This document shows positions 36,672-46,276 of a DNA stretch of 64,000 bases, in pieces (position 1 is the first letter of the stretch; every line of letters starts with the position of its first letter). The stretch comes from Nocardia shimofusensis NBRC 100134. Its GTDB lineage: Bacteria; Actinomycetota; Actinomycetes; Mycobacteriales; Mycobacteriaceae. The stretch is from positions 226,328 to 290,327 of the forward strand of contig NZ_BDBT01000006.1 of assembly GCF_001613125.1 (NCBI RefSeq), written 5' to 3'. The notes under the pieces were generated by a model, which was given only the letters and a program-made list of their open reading frames with translations, did not search any database and was not told the DNA's origin. The position numbers and the translations under genes were made by a program.

Positions 36672-38123
36672 ATGGCGACCTATGAGGACCTGTACATCGG
36701 CGGGCGGTGGGTGTCCCCCGCGACCGCCGACACCATCGCGGTCATCTCGCCGCACACCGAGCAGCTCGTCGCCCGTGTCCCCGCAGCCTCACCCGCCGAT
36801 GTCGATCGCGCGGTGACCGCCGCCCGCGCGGCATTCGACGACGGCCCCTGGCCACACACCGACCCGGCCGAGCGGGTCGATGTGATCCGCCGGCTGGCAG
36901 CGCTCTACACCGCCCGCGAGGACGAGCTCGCCCGGTTGATCACCACCGAAATGGGCGCGCCGATCACCTTCTCGCGCTCCGCGCACGCCCGGCTGCCCGG
37001 TGTCATGATGCGGGCCTTCGCCGATATCGCCGAGAAGTTCCCGTGGCGGGAGACCCGCTCGGGCTTTCTCGGCAGTGACGTCGTGGTCGAGCATCGACCG
37101 GTCGGGGTCGTCGCGGCGGTGATTCCGTGGAACATGCCGATGTTCCTGATCGTGGCGAAACTGATTCCCGCCCTGCTCGCCGGATGCGCCGTCGTGGTCA
37201 AGCCGTCCCCGGAGACGTCGCTGGACGCCAACTTGATGGCCGAACTGCTCGACGAGCTCGATCTGCCGCCCGGGGTGGTGAGTGTCCTGCCCGGCGATCG
37301 CGACATCGGGCGCCATCTCGTCGCCCACGAGGGCGTGGACAAGGTGTCGTTCACCGGGTCCACCGCCGCGGGACGTCAGGTCGCCGAGGTATGCGGCGCG
37401 GCTCTGCGCCGGGTGAGCTTGGAGCTCGGCGGCAAATCCGCCGCTGTCGTCCTCGATGACGCCGATCCCGAGGATGTCGCTCAGGGCATGCTCGTCGCCG
37501 GACTCATGAACAGCGGCCAGGCGTGCGTGGCCCAGACCCGGGTACTGGTGCCGCACCGCCGCCGTCGCGAATTCCTCGACGCACTGGTGGTCGGAGTCGA
37601 GAACCTCACTGTCGGTGATCCTTTCGACCCGGCGACCCGAGTAGGCCCGATGGTCTCGCAACGTCACCAGCAGCGGGTGCGCGGCTATATCGAACACGCG
37701 CGGGAACAGGGTGCGCGTCTGGTGCTCGGCGGCAGCGATCTACCCGAGACGGTCGAGCGCGGGTGGTACATCCGCCCGACGGTGTTCGCCGACGTCGATA
37801 TCTCGATGCGCATCGCCAGAGAGGAAGTCTTCGGTCCGGTCCTGACCGTGCACACCTACACCGACGACGACCACGCCGTCGAGATCGCCGAGGCCACCGA
37901 ATACGGACTCTCCGGCTCGGTATGGACATCGGATATCGACCGCGGCCTGGCGTTGGCCGGGCGCATCCGCACGGGCACCCTCGGCATCAACCAGCCCTAC
38001 ACGATGGACCCCGTCGCGCCGTTCGGCGGCGTCAAGCACAGCGGAATCGGACGCGAATTCGGTCGCGAGGGTCTCGCGGGCTACCTGGAAACGATCTCGA
38101 TCTCGGTCCGTGAGCTGCTATGA
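36672..38123 (+). CDS. NAD(P)-dependent aldehyde dehydrogenase
   Basis: A 483-residue ALDH. Catalytic residues: Asn154 in IPWNMP, Glu251 in LELGGKS, Cys285 in GQACVAQTR; cofactor loop FTGSTAAGRQV; C-terminal PFGGVKHSGIGREFGREGL. It oxidises an aldehyde to the acid, probably the last oxidation step of this operon. The start is ambiguous: ATG 36672 begins the family N-terminus, while GTG 36648 overlaps the previous stop as GTGA and would add eight residues; neither has a strong ribosome site. It is the last gene of the operon. Confidence 0.92.
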   Translation: MATYEDLYIGGRWVSPATADTIAVISPHTEQLVARVPAASPADVDRAVTAARAAFDDGPWPHTDPAERVDVIRRLAALYTAREDELARLITTEMGAPITFSRSAHARLPGVMMRAFADIAEKFPWRETRSGFLGSDVVVEHRPVGVVAAVIPWNMPMFLIVAKLIPALLAGCAVVVKPSPETSLDANLMAELLDELDLPPGVVSVLPGDRDIGRHLVAHEGVDKVSFTGSTAAGRQVAEVCGAALRRVSLELGGKSAAVVLDDADPEDVAQGMLVAGLMNSGQACVAQTRVLVPHRRRREFLDALVVGVENLTVGDPFDPATRVGPMVSQRHQQRVRGYIEHAREQGARLVLGGSDLPETVERGWYIRPTVFADVDISMRIAREEVFGPVLTVHTYTDDDHAVEIAEATEYGLSGSVWTSDIDRGLALAGRIRTGTLGINQPYTMDPVAPFGGVKHSGIGREFGREGLAGYLETISISVRELL

Positions 38124-38226
38124 CGACACTTTCCTCGACAACCGACCCGGCCGAGGCCGCCGGCGTCCCGCAGAGCCGATCCACCGACCGGCAGCGCGAT
38201 CATGCTCCGTAGGTGACCATGAGAAG

Positions 38227-38904
38227 GTGATCTGCCCGAACTGCCAGACGAATCTGCTACGCAAGGAACGCACCGACCGACGCTGTTCGCGCTGCCACAA
38301 GACCCTTCGCGCTGGAACCGAAGGAAGACCTCTTCGCCATGCACGACGAGCGGATGCGCCGGCTGGTGGACAAGCTCCGCGCCGGGCAGGACCTGTATTA
38401 CACGGGGAGGCAACTGTATTACGCGGCCGGGCGCAAGCATCTGCCGTCGTTGACCGAGATTTCCACTACGGACTGCCCCGCCTTCTCCTCTGCGCATCCC
38501 ACGCCATCGCGGACATGCTGCGCGCCAACGGCCTGCCGATGGAATCGGCGTGCCCGGTCCTCGAGCGTCGCAGAACTGCCCCTGCACCCTGACATGACGG
38601 CCATGCTCGAACGTGTCTCCGGCACGGTCTATCTCCTGCACGAGGCGAGCGCCGACGGAATGAGCTTCCCCGTCCGCATCCGTGCACGCACCGACCTGCC
38701 GGAGAACGCGCGGGTCGTGTCGATCGGGCTGCGGCCACGACAAGCCGGATCGCTGCACCTGTCCACACCGATACGGGGCCGATCTCCCAGGCCACGCCGC
38801 TTTCCGGGACGATCGCACTCGACGACAGCGAACGCCGCTGGCTGAACTCGGGCCGCGCCGTCGAACTCGAAGCCGTGCGTCCAGCCGCCCTGCTACCGAA
38901 ATGT
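38227..38904 (+). pseudogene. Decayed zinc-ribbon protein gene
   Basis: A gene remnant read in three frames. It begins GTG 38227 with CPNCQTNLLRKERTDRRCSR (zinc ribbon CPNC...CSRC), then shifts frame near 38305 into PFALEPKEDLFAMHDERM and YYTGRQLYYAAGRKHLPSL. It shifts again near 38460 to DFHYGLPRLLLCASHAIADM, then to LPLHPDMTAMLERVSG and VRIRARTDLPENARVV, and finally to IALDDSERRWLNSGRAVELE. At least three frameshifts and probably a deletion are present, and the TnpB element follows where the gene should continue. The intact family would be a zinc-ribbon protein of unknown function. Confidence 0.75.
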
Positions 38905-39040
38905 GGGCCAGTGCGCCGCCCTTCAGGGCGGTGGTGAAAGCCCACGCGGGAGGGCCTAGAGGCCCGAGTGTGCCGTAGACCGGAGCATGAGACATGTTGT
39001 GGTAGAACATGATTCGGTATCCGGGTGATAAGATTTGGGC

Positions 39041-40188
39041 GTGCAGCTTCGGTACAGTTACCGCGTCTATCCGACGCCCGGCCAGCAGATCGCGCTGGCA
39101 CGGGCGTTCGGGTGTGCGCGGGTGGTGTACAACGACGCGCTCGCCGCCCGGATGGAGGCGTTCGGTAAGGGTGAGCGGATCAGCGACACGGAGTTGTCGA
39201 AGCGGCTCACCGCGTCGAAGGCCACTCCGGATCGGGCGTGGCTGGGTGAAGTGTCGAGTGTGGTGTTGCAGCAGGCGTTGGCCGATCTGAACACCGCCTA
39301 CCGCAACTTCTTCGCCTCGATTTCGGGGAAGCGGAAGGGTGCACGGGTCGGGCTGCCTCGGTTCCGGTCTCGGCGGGATAGCAGGCAGGCGATCCGGTTC
39401 ACGAAGAATGCCCGGTTCGCGGTCACGGTCGGCGGGAAGCTGCGACTGCCGAAGATCGGTGAGGTGAGAGTTGCGTGGTCGCGCAACCTGCCGTCCGATC
39501 CATCGTCGGTGACGGTGATCAAAGATGCGGCGGGCCGGTACTTCGCATCGTTCGTCGTGCAGACCGACGGTCAGCCGTTGCCCGAACTGGATACCGAGGT
39601 GGGTATCGATCTGGGGTTGACGACGTTCGCGGTGTTGTCCAACGGCAAGACGATCGATTCCCCGCGTTTCTTGCGGCGGGCCGAACGCCGTCTACGCAAG
39701 GCGCAGCAGGCCCTGTCGCGGAAGGAGAAGGGGTCGAAGAACCGGGCGAAGGCTCGGGGCTGAAGGTCGCTCGTGCGCATGCCAGGGTGGCGGATACGCG
39801 GCGAGACTGGGCGCACAAGCATTCGACACGGATCATTCGCGAGAACCAAGCGGTGTTCGTGGAGGACTTGTGTGTGAGGGGTCTGGCCCGCACCCGGTTG
39901 GCGAAGTCGGTTCACGATGCGGGCTGGTCGATGTTCGTGACCATGTTGGAGGAGAAAGCCCGCACGTGGGGGCGGACGTTCGCCGAGGTGGACCGCTGGT
40001 TGCCTTCCACCCGCATGTGTTCGCACTGTGGGGTGGTCGGGGACAAGAAGCCTTTGCACGTGCGTGAATGGACTTGTGGGTGCGGTGTGACTCACGATCG
40101 TGACATGAACGCGGCGGTCAACATCCTCGCGGCCGGGCGGGCCGAGAGGTTAAACGCTTGTGGAGGGACCGTAAGTCCAGCCGCGTAG
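39041..40188 (+). pseudogene. tnpB: TnpB RNA-guided nuclease gene, frameshifted
   Basis: The first part (39041-39763, from GTG) carries MQLRYSYRVYPTPGQQIALA-type N-terminus and the first RuvC motif VGIDLGLTTFAV. A run of four G at 39756-39759 puts the frame out and a stop follows at 39761. Translation of the frame one base back continues LKVARAHARVADTRRDWAHK, with the second RuvC glutamate in FVEDLCVRGL, the zinc finger CSHCG...CGCG and the last RuvC aspartate in THDRDMNAAVNI. The full protein would be about 380 residues. It is inactive unless a -1 slip occurs on the G run. Confidence 0.8.
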
Positions 40189-40282
40189 CGGAGGGCGAGT
40201 CCCGGTGAAACAGGAACCCACCGAGAGCGCCCGCCTGGGTGCTGGTAGGAATCCCTGCCATTCATGGCCGGGAGGACGTCAA
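40100..40282 (+). ncRNA. Probable omega RNA (right-end guide RNA) of the TnpB element
   Basis: The 3' end of tnpB and the following ~95 bases contain structured sequence (GGAGGGACCGTAAGTCCAGC, GAGTCCCGGTGAAACAGGAA, then the right-end hairpin), as expected of the reRNA/omega RNA scaffold. The guide would be read from the flank just after 40282. The 5' end is a guess. Confidence 0.45.
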
Positions 40283-40345
40283 CGGCAGGCCGACACCACC
40301 GCACCGGCCTGGCATGCGGCTGCCGTCACCGGAAGGATGGACGGC

Positions 40346-40774
40346 ATGACCGATACCAACGACTGGAACACCGGCATCATCGAGGAATTCCGTGCCAACG
40401 AGGGCCGGGTCGGCGGACCGTTCGAAGGGGCGCCGATGGTCCTGGTGCACCACCGCGGCCGCAAGTCCGGTCGCGAACTGCTCACCCCGCTGGTCTACCT
40501 GCCCGATGAGCACGACCCCGACCTCATCTACGTCTTCGCCAGCAAAGCCGGCGCCCCCACCCACCCCGACTGGTACCACAACCTGGTCGTCGCCGGCCGC
40601 ACCGAGATCGAACGCGGCACCGAACGCTACCCCGTCACCGTCACCGAGATCACCGGGCCCGACCGGGACCGTCTCTTCGCCGAGCAAGTAAGGCGCATGC
40701 CGGGATTCGGCGACTACGCCACCAAAACCGAAGGTATCCGCATTATTCCGGTCATCGCCCTGCGCCGCGCCTGA
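40346..40774 (+). CDS. Deazaflavin (F420)-dependent nitroreductase-family protein (Ddn-like)
   Basis: A 142-residue split-barrel protein of the F420-dependent Ddn/FDOR-A family. Seen: FRANEGRVGGPFEGAPMVLV and HHRGRKSGRELLTPLVYLP (the GRKSG phosphate/F420-binding motif), ASKAGAPTHPDWYHNLVVAG (conserved PxWYxNL). ATG 40346 follows GGAAGGA by 8 bases. Family members reduce quinones or nitroimidazoles with F420H2 and protect against oxidative stress. It begins 63 bp after the TnpB element end, so its original promoter may have been displaced; it precedes the dormancy cluster. Confidence 0.9.
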   Translation: MTDTNDWNTGIIEEFRANEGRVGGPFEGAPMVLVHHRGRKSGRELLTPLVYLPDEHDPDLIYVFASKAGAPTHPDWYHNLVVAGRTEIERGTERYPVTVTEITGPDRDRLFAEQVRRMPGFGDYATKTEGIRIIPVIALRRA

Positions 40775-40800
40775 CCACCTCGCCCTGATCCCCGGGAAGG

Positions 40801-40860
40801 GTGGCCTTCGGCCCCGGACCCGGGGACCTCCGGCCGCCGTGCGGCGACCGTCACAATTCC
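40801..40860 (+). promoter_or_regulatory. Candidate DevR/DosR-type site(s) before the universal stress gene
   Basis: The interval holds GGCCTTCGGCCCC and then CGGGGACCTCCGGCCGCC (from 40821). Both resemble half-sites of DevR boxes (core GGGAC followed by a short AT/CG stretch and its inverted half). A close relative of the second, CGGGGACTTCGGTTGCC, lies before devR. Matches are partial. Confidence 0.35.
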
Positions 40861-40905
40861 TAGCCTGAGAGCATCACCACCGCCTTCGGTAAGGAAGCGC
40901 CTCTC

Positions 40906-41835
40906 ATGGTCGGACAGCACAACAGCGGGCAGGACCGGCACACCGCCCCACTCGTCGTCGGCGTCGACGACTCGGCGGCAAGTGATCTGGCGGTGCGCTG
41001 GGCGGCCGAAGTCGCCCTGGCCCGCCGCAGGCGCCTGCATCTGGTCCACGCGCTGGACCTGGTCGCCACCCGCACGGTTTTCGCCCCCAACGACCGGCTC
41101 ATCCCCTCGGTCACCACCGAACTGCGCGCGCAGGGCGTCGAATACCTCGCCGCGGCACAACAACTCGCCGTCGAAACCGCACCCGGTCTCGCCGTCGACA
41201 CCGAACTCGTCGAGGGCTCGGCCGCCGAAGTGCTCACCGACCGCTCCACATCCGCACTGTGCACCGTCCTCGGCACCGGCAACGCCGGGGTCCTCGGCTA
41301 CCTCGGCTCGACGGTGTCCGCGGTCGTCGCGCACGGTCGCGGCGCCGTGGTCGTGGTGCGGGCTCCGGGCGGCGAACTCCACGTCCGCCGCACCGGCCCG
41401 GTCGTCGTCGGCATCGACGGCGGCGGCGAGCACAACCAGGCCGCCATCGGCGCTGCCTTCGCCGAAGCCGCCGAGCGCCGCACCACTCTCATCGCCGTGC
41501 ACTGCTGGAGCGATCTGCGTTTCGAACAGCTCACCGGTCTGCCCGACACCATCGACGACCAGAAGATCGAAACCGCCTCCCGCGACCTGCTCGCCGAACA
41601 ATTGGCCGGCTGGGACGAGAAATATCCGCAGGTGCGAGTCGCCCGCAAGGCGTATCTGTCCGGCCCGCGCCACCATCTCATCGAATGGTCCAAACCGGCG
41701 CAACTGGTGGTCGTCGGCAGTCGCGGGCGCGGTGGATTCCGGCGCCTGCTGCTCGGCTCCACCAGCAATGCGCTCGTCCAGCAGGCGCACTGCCCCGTCA
41801 TGGTCGTACATCCCGGCTCGGTCTCACCGCAGTGA
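40906..41835 (+). CDS. Universal stress protein, tandem Usp domains
   Basis: A 309-residue protein of two UspA domains. Domain 1 starts VVGVDDSAASDLAVRWAAEV; domain 2 starts VVVGIDGGGEHNQAAIGAAF and ends with the ATP-binding loop VVGSRGRGGFRRLLLGSTSN (G2xG9GS). Only the second domain keeps the full nucleotide loop; the first ends in GTGNAGVLGYLGSTVS, a degenerate version. Two-domain USPs of this type are members of the DevR dormancy regulon in mycobacteria, which fits the devR/devS genes 2 kb away. Confidence 0.93.
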   Translation: MVGQHNSGQDRHTAPLVVGVDDSAASDLAVRWAAEVALARRRRLHLVHALDLVATRTVFAPNDRLIPSVTTELRAQGVEYLAAAQQLAVETAPGLAVDTELVEGSAAEVLTDRSTSALCTVLGTGNAGVLGYLGSTVSAVVAHGRGAVVVVRAPGGELHVRRTGPVVVGIDGGGEHNQAAIGAAFAEAAERRTTLIAVHCWSDLRFEQLTGLPDTIDDQKIETASRDLLAEQLAGWDEKYPQVRVARKAYLSGPRHHLIEWSKPAQLVVVGSRGRGGFRRLLLGSTSNALVQQAHCPVMVVHPGSVSPQ

Positions 41836-41841
41836 AGCCGT

Positions 41842-41881
41842 GGGCGCCCGCATCGTCGGTCACGGCGGCGTGCGGGTGCCC
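41842..41881. terminator. Terminator-like hairpin between convergent genes
   Basis: Arms GGGCGCCCGCA (41842-41852) and TGCGGGTGCCC (41871-41881) pair over 11 bp with one G-U pair and an 18-base loop. It lies 7 bases after the universal stress gene stop and before the convergent Acg-like gene end (42029). The rest of the 193-bp gap shows no gene. Confidence 0.45.
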
Positions 41882-42028
41882 GCGATCGACTCGGCGACAT
41901 CGCACAGCCTGTCGATAGGCTCGCCGCTCGACCGATGACGAACTGATCCGCACCGGCTCGGCGCGGCGAGCGGGTCGGCGTCGGCAGCGGGTCCGCCGTG
42001 GAGACGAGCGCGTCGAGGAGGCGAACGC

Positions 42029-43024
42029 TCAGGACGGTCGGGACAGTCGAGGCCGGTCACCGACGAGCATGTCGGTCACCGCCCGCCTCGGCGTGCGCGG
42101 CAGCGGATCCTCGGTGTCCGGCGCCCACCCGATCCGCAGACAGGCCTGCGGATGTGCCGCCCCGTTGAGCACCCCGCGGCGGATGCGCTCACGTTGCGCG
42201 TGCACCTCCAACGGCTCGGTCAACGGGCACGTCGCCAAACCGATATTGGTGGCGGTCAGCAATACCGAACTCAACGCCTCCCCCGCCTGAAGTCGCGCCG
42301 ATCGGTCGTCGGACGGCGTGCCCAGCACCAGCACATCGGCGTGATCGGCCTCGGCGGGGGCATCGCGCAGCCGGGGGGATCCGAACCGGCGCGCGGGCAG
42401 GTCGTCGATCGCGCGCGGCGCGGGCGTGTTTCGCGCGGGCACCCCGTCGTCACTGCTGTAGCGGCCGGACCACAGTGCCAGCTCCCAGCGGTAGTCGGGA
42501 TCCTCGGCATGGCGTTCGGCTGCGGCCCGCGCCGCGGCGACCAAGCGGTCCCGTGCCTTGTCGTCGACCAGTCGCACCATCGCGCCCAACGCACCCGCCC
42601 GCTCGGTCAGCAACCCCAGATATCCCGGCGGCAACGGCACCGCCTTGTAGTGCCGCCGGTCGGTGCGCCGCCGCGGGATCATCGCGCTCATCTCCACGTC
42701 CTGCGTGGTCGCTCGGTGCGTGACCAACCGGATCGAGGCCAGATGATCGGGATTGCGCGGATCGGGCATCCGGGTCACCACCGTCGCCCAGCCCATCGCC
42801 GCGAACGCCACCGTGACATGGTGCAGCGCCGCACCGCAACTGATCACCACATCGCGCAGGTCCGGGTCGGTGTGCGGCAACGAACGCTCGGTGTCGAGGA
42901 ACAACTGGATTCCCTGCCGGTCCGCCCGCCACCGCCACGGCTGGATGTTGTGCACCGACGGCGCGCGCCCGGCCAACGCGAGCGCCGTGGCGATCGTCGT
43001 GTCGTCGGGCTGTCCGCGCAGCAT
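42029..43024 (-). CDS. Acg-family nitroreductase-like FMN protein
   Basis: A 331-residue protein of the Acg (Rv2032) family, the same length as Acg itself. Two nitroreductase-like halves are seen: LALAGRAPSVHNIQPWRWRA at the start, IPRRRTDRRHYK in the middle (conserved RRTDRR), LLTATNIGLATCPLTEPLEV near the end, and LRIGWAP. Acg proteins bind FMN in a covered pocket and are thought to store or sequester flavin during dormancy. ATG 43024 follows AAGGA by 7 bases; a longer in-frame reading upstream is not supported. It diverges from devR with shared upstream boxes, so DevR control is likely. Confidence 0.9.
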   Translation of the reverse strand: MLRGQPDDTTIATALALAGRAPSVHNIQPWRWRADRQGIQLFLDTERSLPHTDPDLRDVVISCGAALHHVTVAFAAMGWATVVTRMPDPRNPDHLASIRLVTHRATTQDVEMSAMIPRRRTDRRHYKAVPLPPGYLGLLTERAGALGAMVRLVDDKARDRLVAAARAAAERHAEDPDYRWELALWSGRYSSDDGVPARNTPAPRAIDDLPARRFGSPRLRDAPAEADHADVLVLGTPSDDRSARLQAGEALSSVLLTATNIGLATCPLTEPLEVHAQRERIRRGVLNGAAHPQACLRIGWAPDTEDPLPRTPRRAVTDMLVGDRPRLSRPS

Positions 43025-43090
43025 GGTCCGTCCTTCGTGAGAGTTCCCGCCACCGTCGCATCGGCGGTCAGCTCCCGGTAAGGGCATCAT

Positions 43091-43118
43091 GTCCCCGGTG
43101 TCGGGGACTTCGGTTGCC
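43091..43118 (+). promoter_or_regulatory. Palindrome and DevR-box-like site between acg-like and devR genes
   Basis: GTCCCCG (43091-43097), GTGT, CGGGGAC (43102-43108) form a perfect inverted repeat. The right arm continues CGGGGACTTCGGTTGCC, a partial match to the DevR box TTSGGGACTWWAGTCCCSAA (left half good, right half weak). The position, in the 177-bp divergent gap, suits control of both genes. Confidence 0.45.
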
Positions 43119-43201
43119 GGATCTACCGGACCTCCGATATCGCTTCATGACGCCGGAGCGACCTGCGTAGGCTGAGCCCATCGAGAGAAGGGACTCAGGC
43201 G

Positions 43202-43849
43202 ATGGTCAAGGTGTTTCTGGTCGACGATCACGCCATTGTGCGGCGTGGCGTAGCCGACCTCATCGACGCCGAAGCCGACATGGAAGTGATCGGTGAGGCC
43301 GCCGACGCGGCGCAGGCGCTCGCGCGCATCCCCGCGCTCGACCCGGACGTGGCGGTGCTCGATGTGCGCCTGCCCGACGGCAACGGCATCGAGTTGTGCC
43401 GGGAACTGCTCTCCCACGGCGGCAAACTGAGGTGCCTGATCCTGACCTCCTTCACCGACGAACAGGCCATGCTGGACGCGATCCTCGCCGGCGCCAGCGG
43501 CTATGTCGTCAAGGACATCGGCACCACCGACCTCGTCGACGCCGTGCGCGCGATCGGCGCGGGCAAATCCCTGCTCGACAACCGCGCCGCCGCTGCCCTG
43601 ATGGCCAAACTCCGCGCCGAAGCCGAGGCCGACACCGGCCCGCTGTCCACCCTCACCGATCAGGAACGCACACTGCTGTCGCTGCTCGGCGAGGGGCTGA
43701 CGAACCGGCAGATCGCGGGACGAATGTTCCTGGCGGAGAAGACCGTCAAGAACTATGTCTCGCGCCTGCTGACCAAACTCGGTGTGGAGCGGCGCACCCA
43801 GGCCGCGGTGCTGGCGGCCAAACTCGAACAACCCACGCGCAAACCGTGA
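43202..43849 (+). CDS. devR: DevR/DosR-type response regulator
   Basis: A 215-residue NarL/LuxR-type regulator. Receiver domain: acidic pair Asp8-Asp9, phosphoacceptor Asp54 in VLDVRLPDG, Lys104 in YVVKDIGTT, matching M. tuberculosis DosR positions 54 and 104. The C-terminal HTH has [20 protein letters not shown] and [20 protein letters not shown]. It probably governs the hypoxia/NO dormancy response, binding the boxes near itself and the neighbouring genes. The cognate kinase gene follows 57 bp downstream. Confidence 0.93.
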   Translation: MVKVFLVDDHAIVRRGVADLIDAEADMEVIGEAADAAQALARIPALDPDVAVLDVRLPDGNGIELCRELLSHGGKLRCLILTSFTDEQAMLDAILAGASGYVVKDIGTTDLVDAVRAIGAGKSLLDNRAAAALMAKLRAEAEADTGPLSTLTDQERTLLSLLGEGLTNRQIAGRMFLAEKTVKNYVSRLLTKLGVERRTQAAVLAAKLEQPTRKP

Positions 43850-45649
<1,800 letters not shown>

Positions 45650-45652
<3 letters not shown>

Positions 45653-45682
45653 TCACACCGCGCCCCGCGCGATCTGTGATCA
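45650..45682. terminator. Palindrome containing both convergent stop codons
   Basis: TGATCACA (45650-45657) and TGTGATCA (45675-45682) are perfect 8-bp arms around a 17-base GC-rich centre. The first TGA is the devS stop and the complement of the last TCA is the stop of the minus-strand gene, so the hairpin includes both gene ends. It may act as a bidirectional terminator or RNA 3' end protector. Confidence 0.55.
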
Positions 45683-46261
45683 TGCGCCCCGCGCGGACGG
45701 CCGCGACAGCCGCAGCGCCCGCCCGCCCACCAGTTCGATGCCGTTGACCAGGGTCGGCTCGATCGCCACCACCTCGTCGGCGGCACTGTTCACCCACGGC
45801 CGCAGCCGGTGCCGGTACTCCTCGAGCAGCCTCGCGTCGGTCACCGGCCGCGCCACGCCGGTGACCACCACCGACCAGCCCAGCCTGCGCACCGGATCGA
45901 TCTCGTCGGCCTCGTAGGCGACCACCACCGACCGCGCCGAACGCACCGAATTCGACAACCCGGTGGACAAGCCGGTGCGCACGATGATCAGCTGCCTGTC
46001 CACCAGATGATTCACCGGCCGCACCGCCGGAAGCGCGTCGCGGGTGAACACGATGCGCCCGAACGGCACGCTCGCCAGCCGCCGCATGGCCTCGGCGCGG
46101 CTCAGCTCGACGGTGCCGCGCGGCGCCTCGCCGAACTCGGGATCGCACTCGGGCTGACTCACGATCTGCCCCGCTTTCTGCTGTCTACTGGTCGCTGCGA
46201 ACTCCATGGCACCATCCGCGGCCGCACCCGGCACAGTGCCGAAGGTCATCACCTCCGGCAC
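45680..46261 (-). CDS. Pyridoxamine 5'-phosphate oxidase-like flavin/split-barrel protein
   Basis: A 193-residue split-barrel protein. The core starts at [20 protein letters not shown] and includes [12 protein letters not shown] (typical flavin-binding strand pair), [12 protein letters not shown] and [13 protein letters not shown]. PNPOx-like proteins of this type bind FMN or F420, and several belong to mycobacterial dormancy regulons. The N-terminal 45 residues are poorly conserved-looking, and the start is uncertain: GTG 46261, an ATG four codons later preceded by GGAGG, or ATG 46207. It lies 15 bp after the multicopper oxidase gene on the same strand. Confidence 0.82.
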   Translation of the reverse strand: MPEVMTFGTVPGAAADGAMEFAATSRQQKAGQIVSQPECDPEFGEAPRGTVELSRAEAMRRLASVPFGRIVFTRDALPAVRPVNHLVDRQLIIVRTGLSTGLSNSVRSARSVVVAYEADEIDPVRRLGWSVVVTGVARPVTDARLLEEYRHRLRPWVNSAADEVVAIEPTLVNGIELVGGRALRLSRPSARGA

Positions 46262-46276
46262 CCCTGGACACCGTGG

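Larger units (their letters stand above)
38890..40282 (+). mobile_element. IS200/IS605-type element carrying only tnpB
   Basis: The left end has a hairpin CCGCCCTTCAGGGCGG (near 38919) and the right end a second imperfect hairpin, with GGAATCCCTGCCATTCATGG followed by CCGGGAGGACGTCAA ending near 40282. Both are typical of actinobacterial IS605-family ends. Only a TnpB-type nuclease is present; the TnpA transposase is absent, so the element is not autonomous. It adjoins the decayed zinc-ribbon gene. Boundaries are approximate. Confidence 0.7.
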
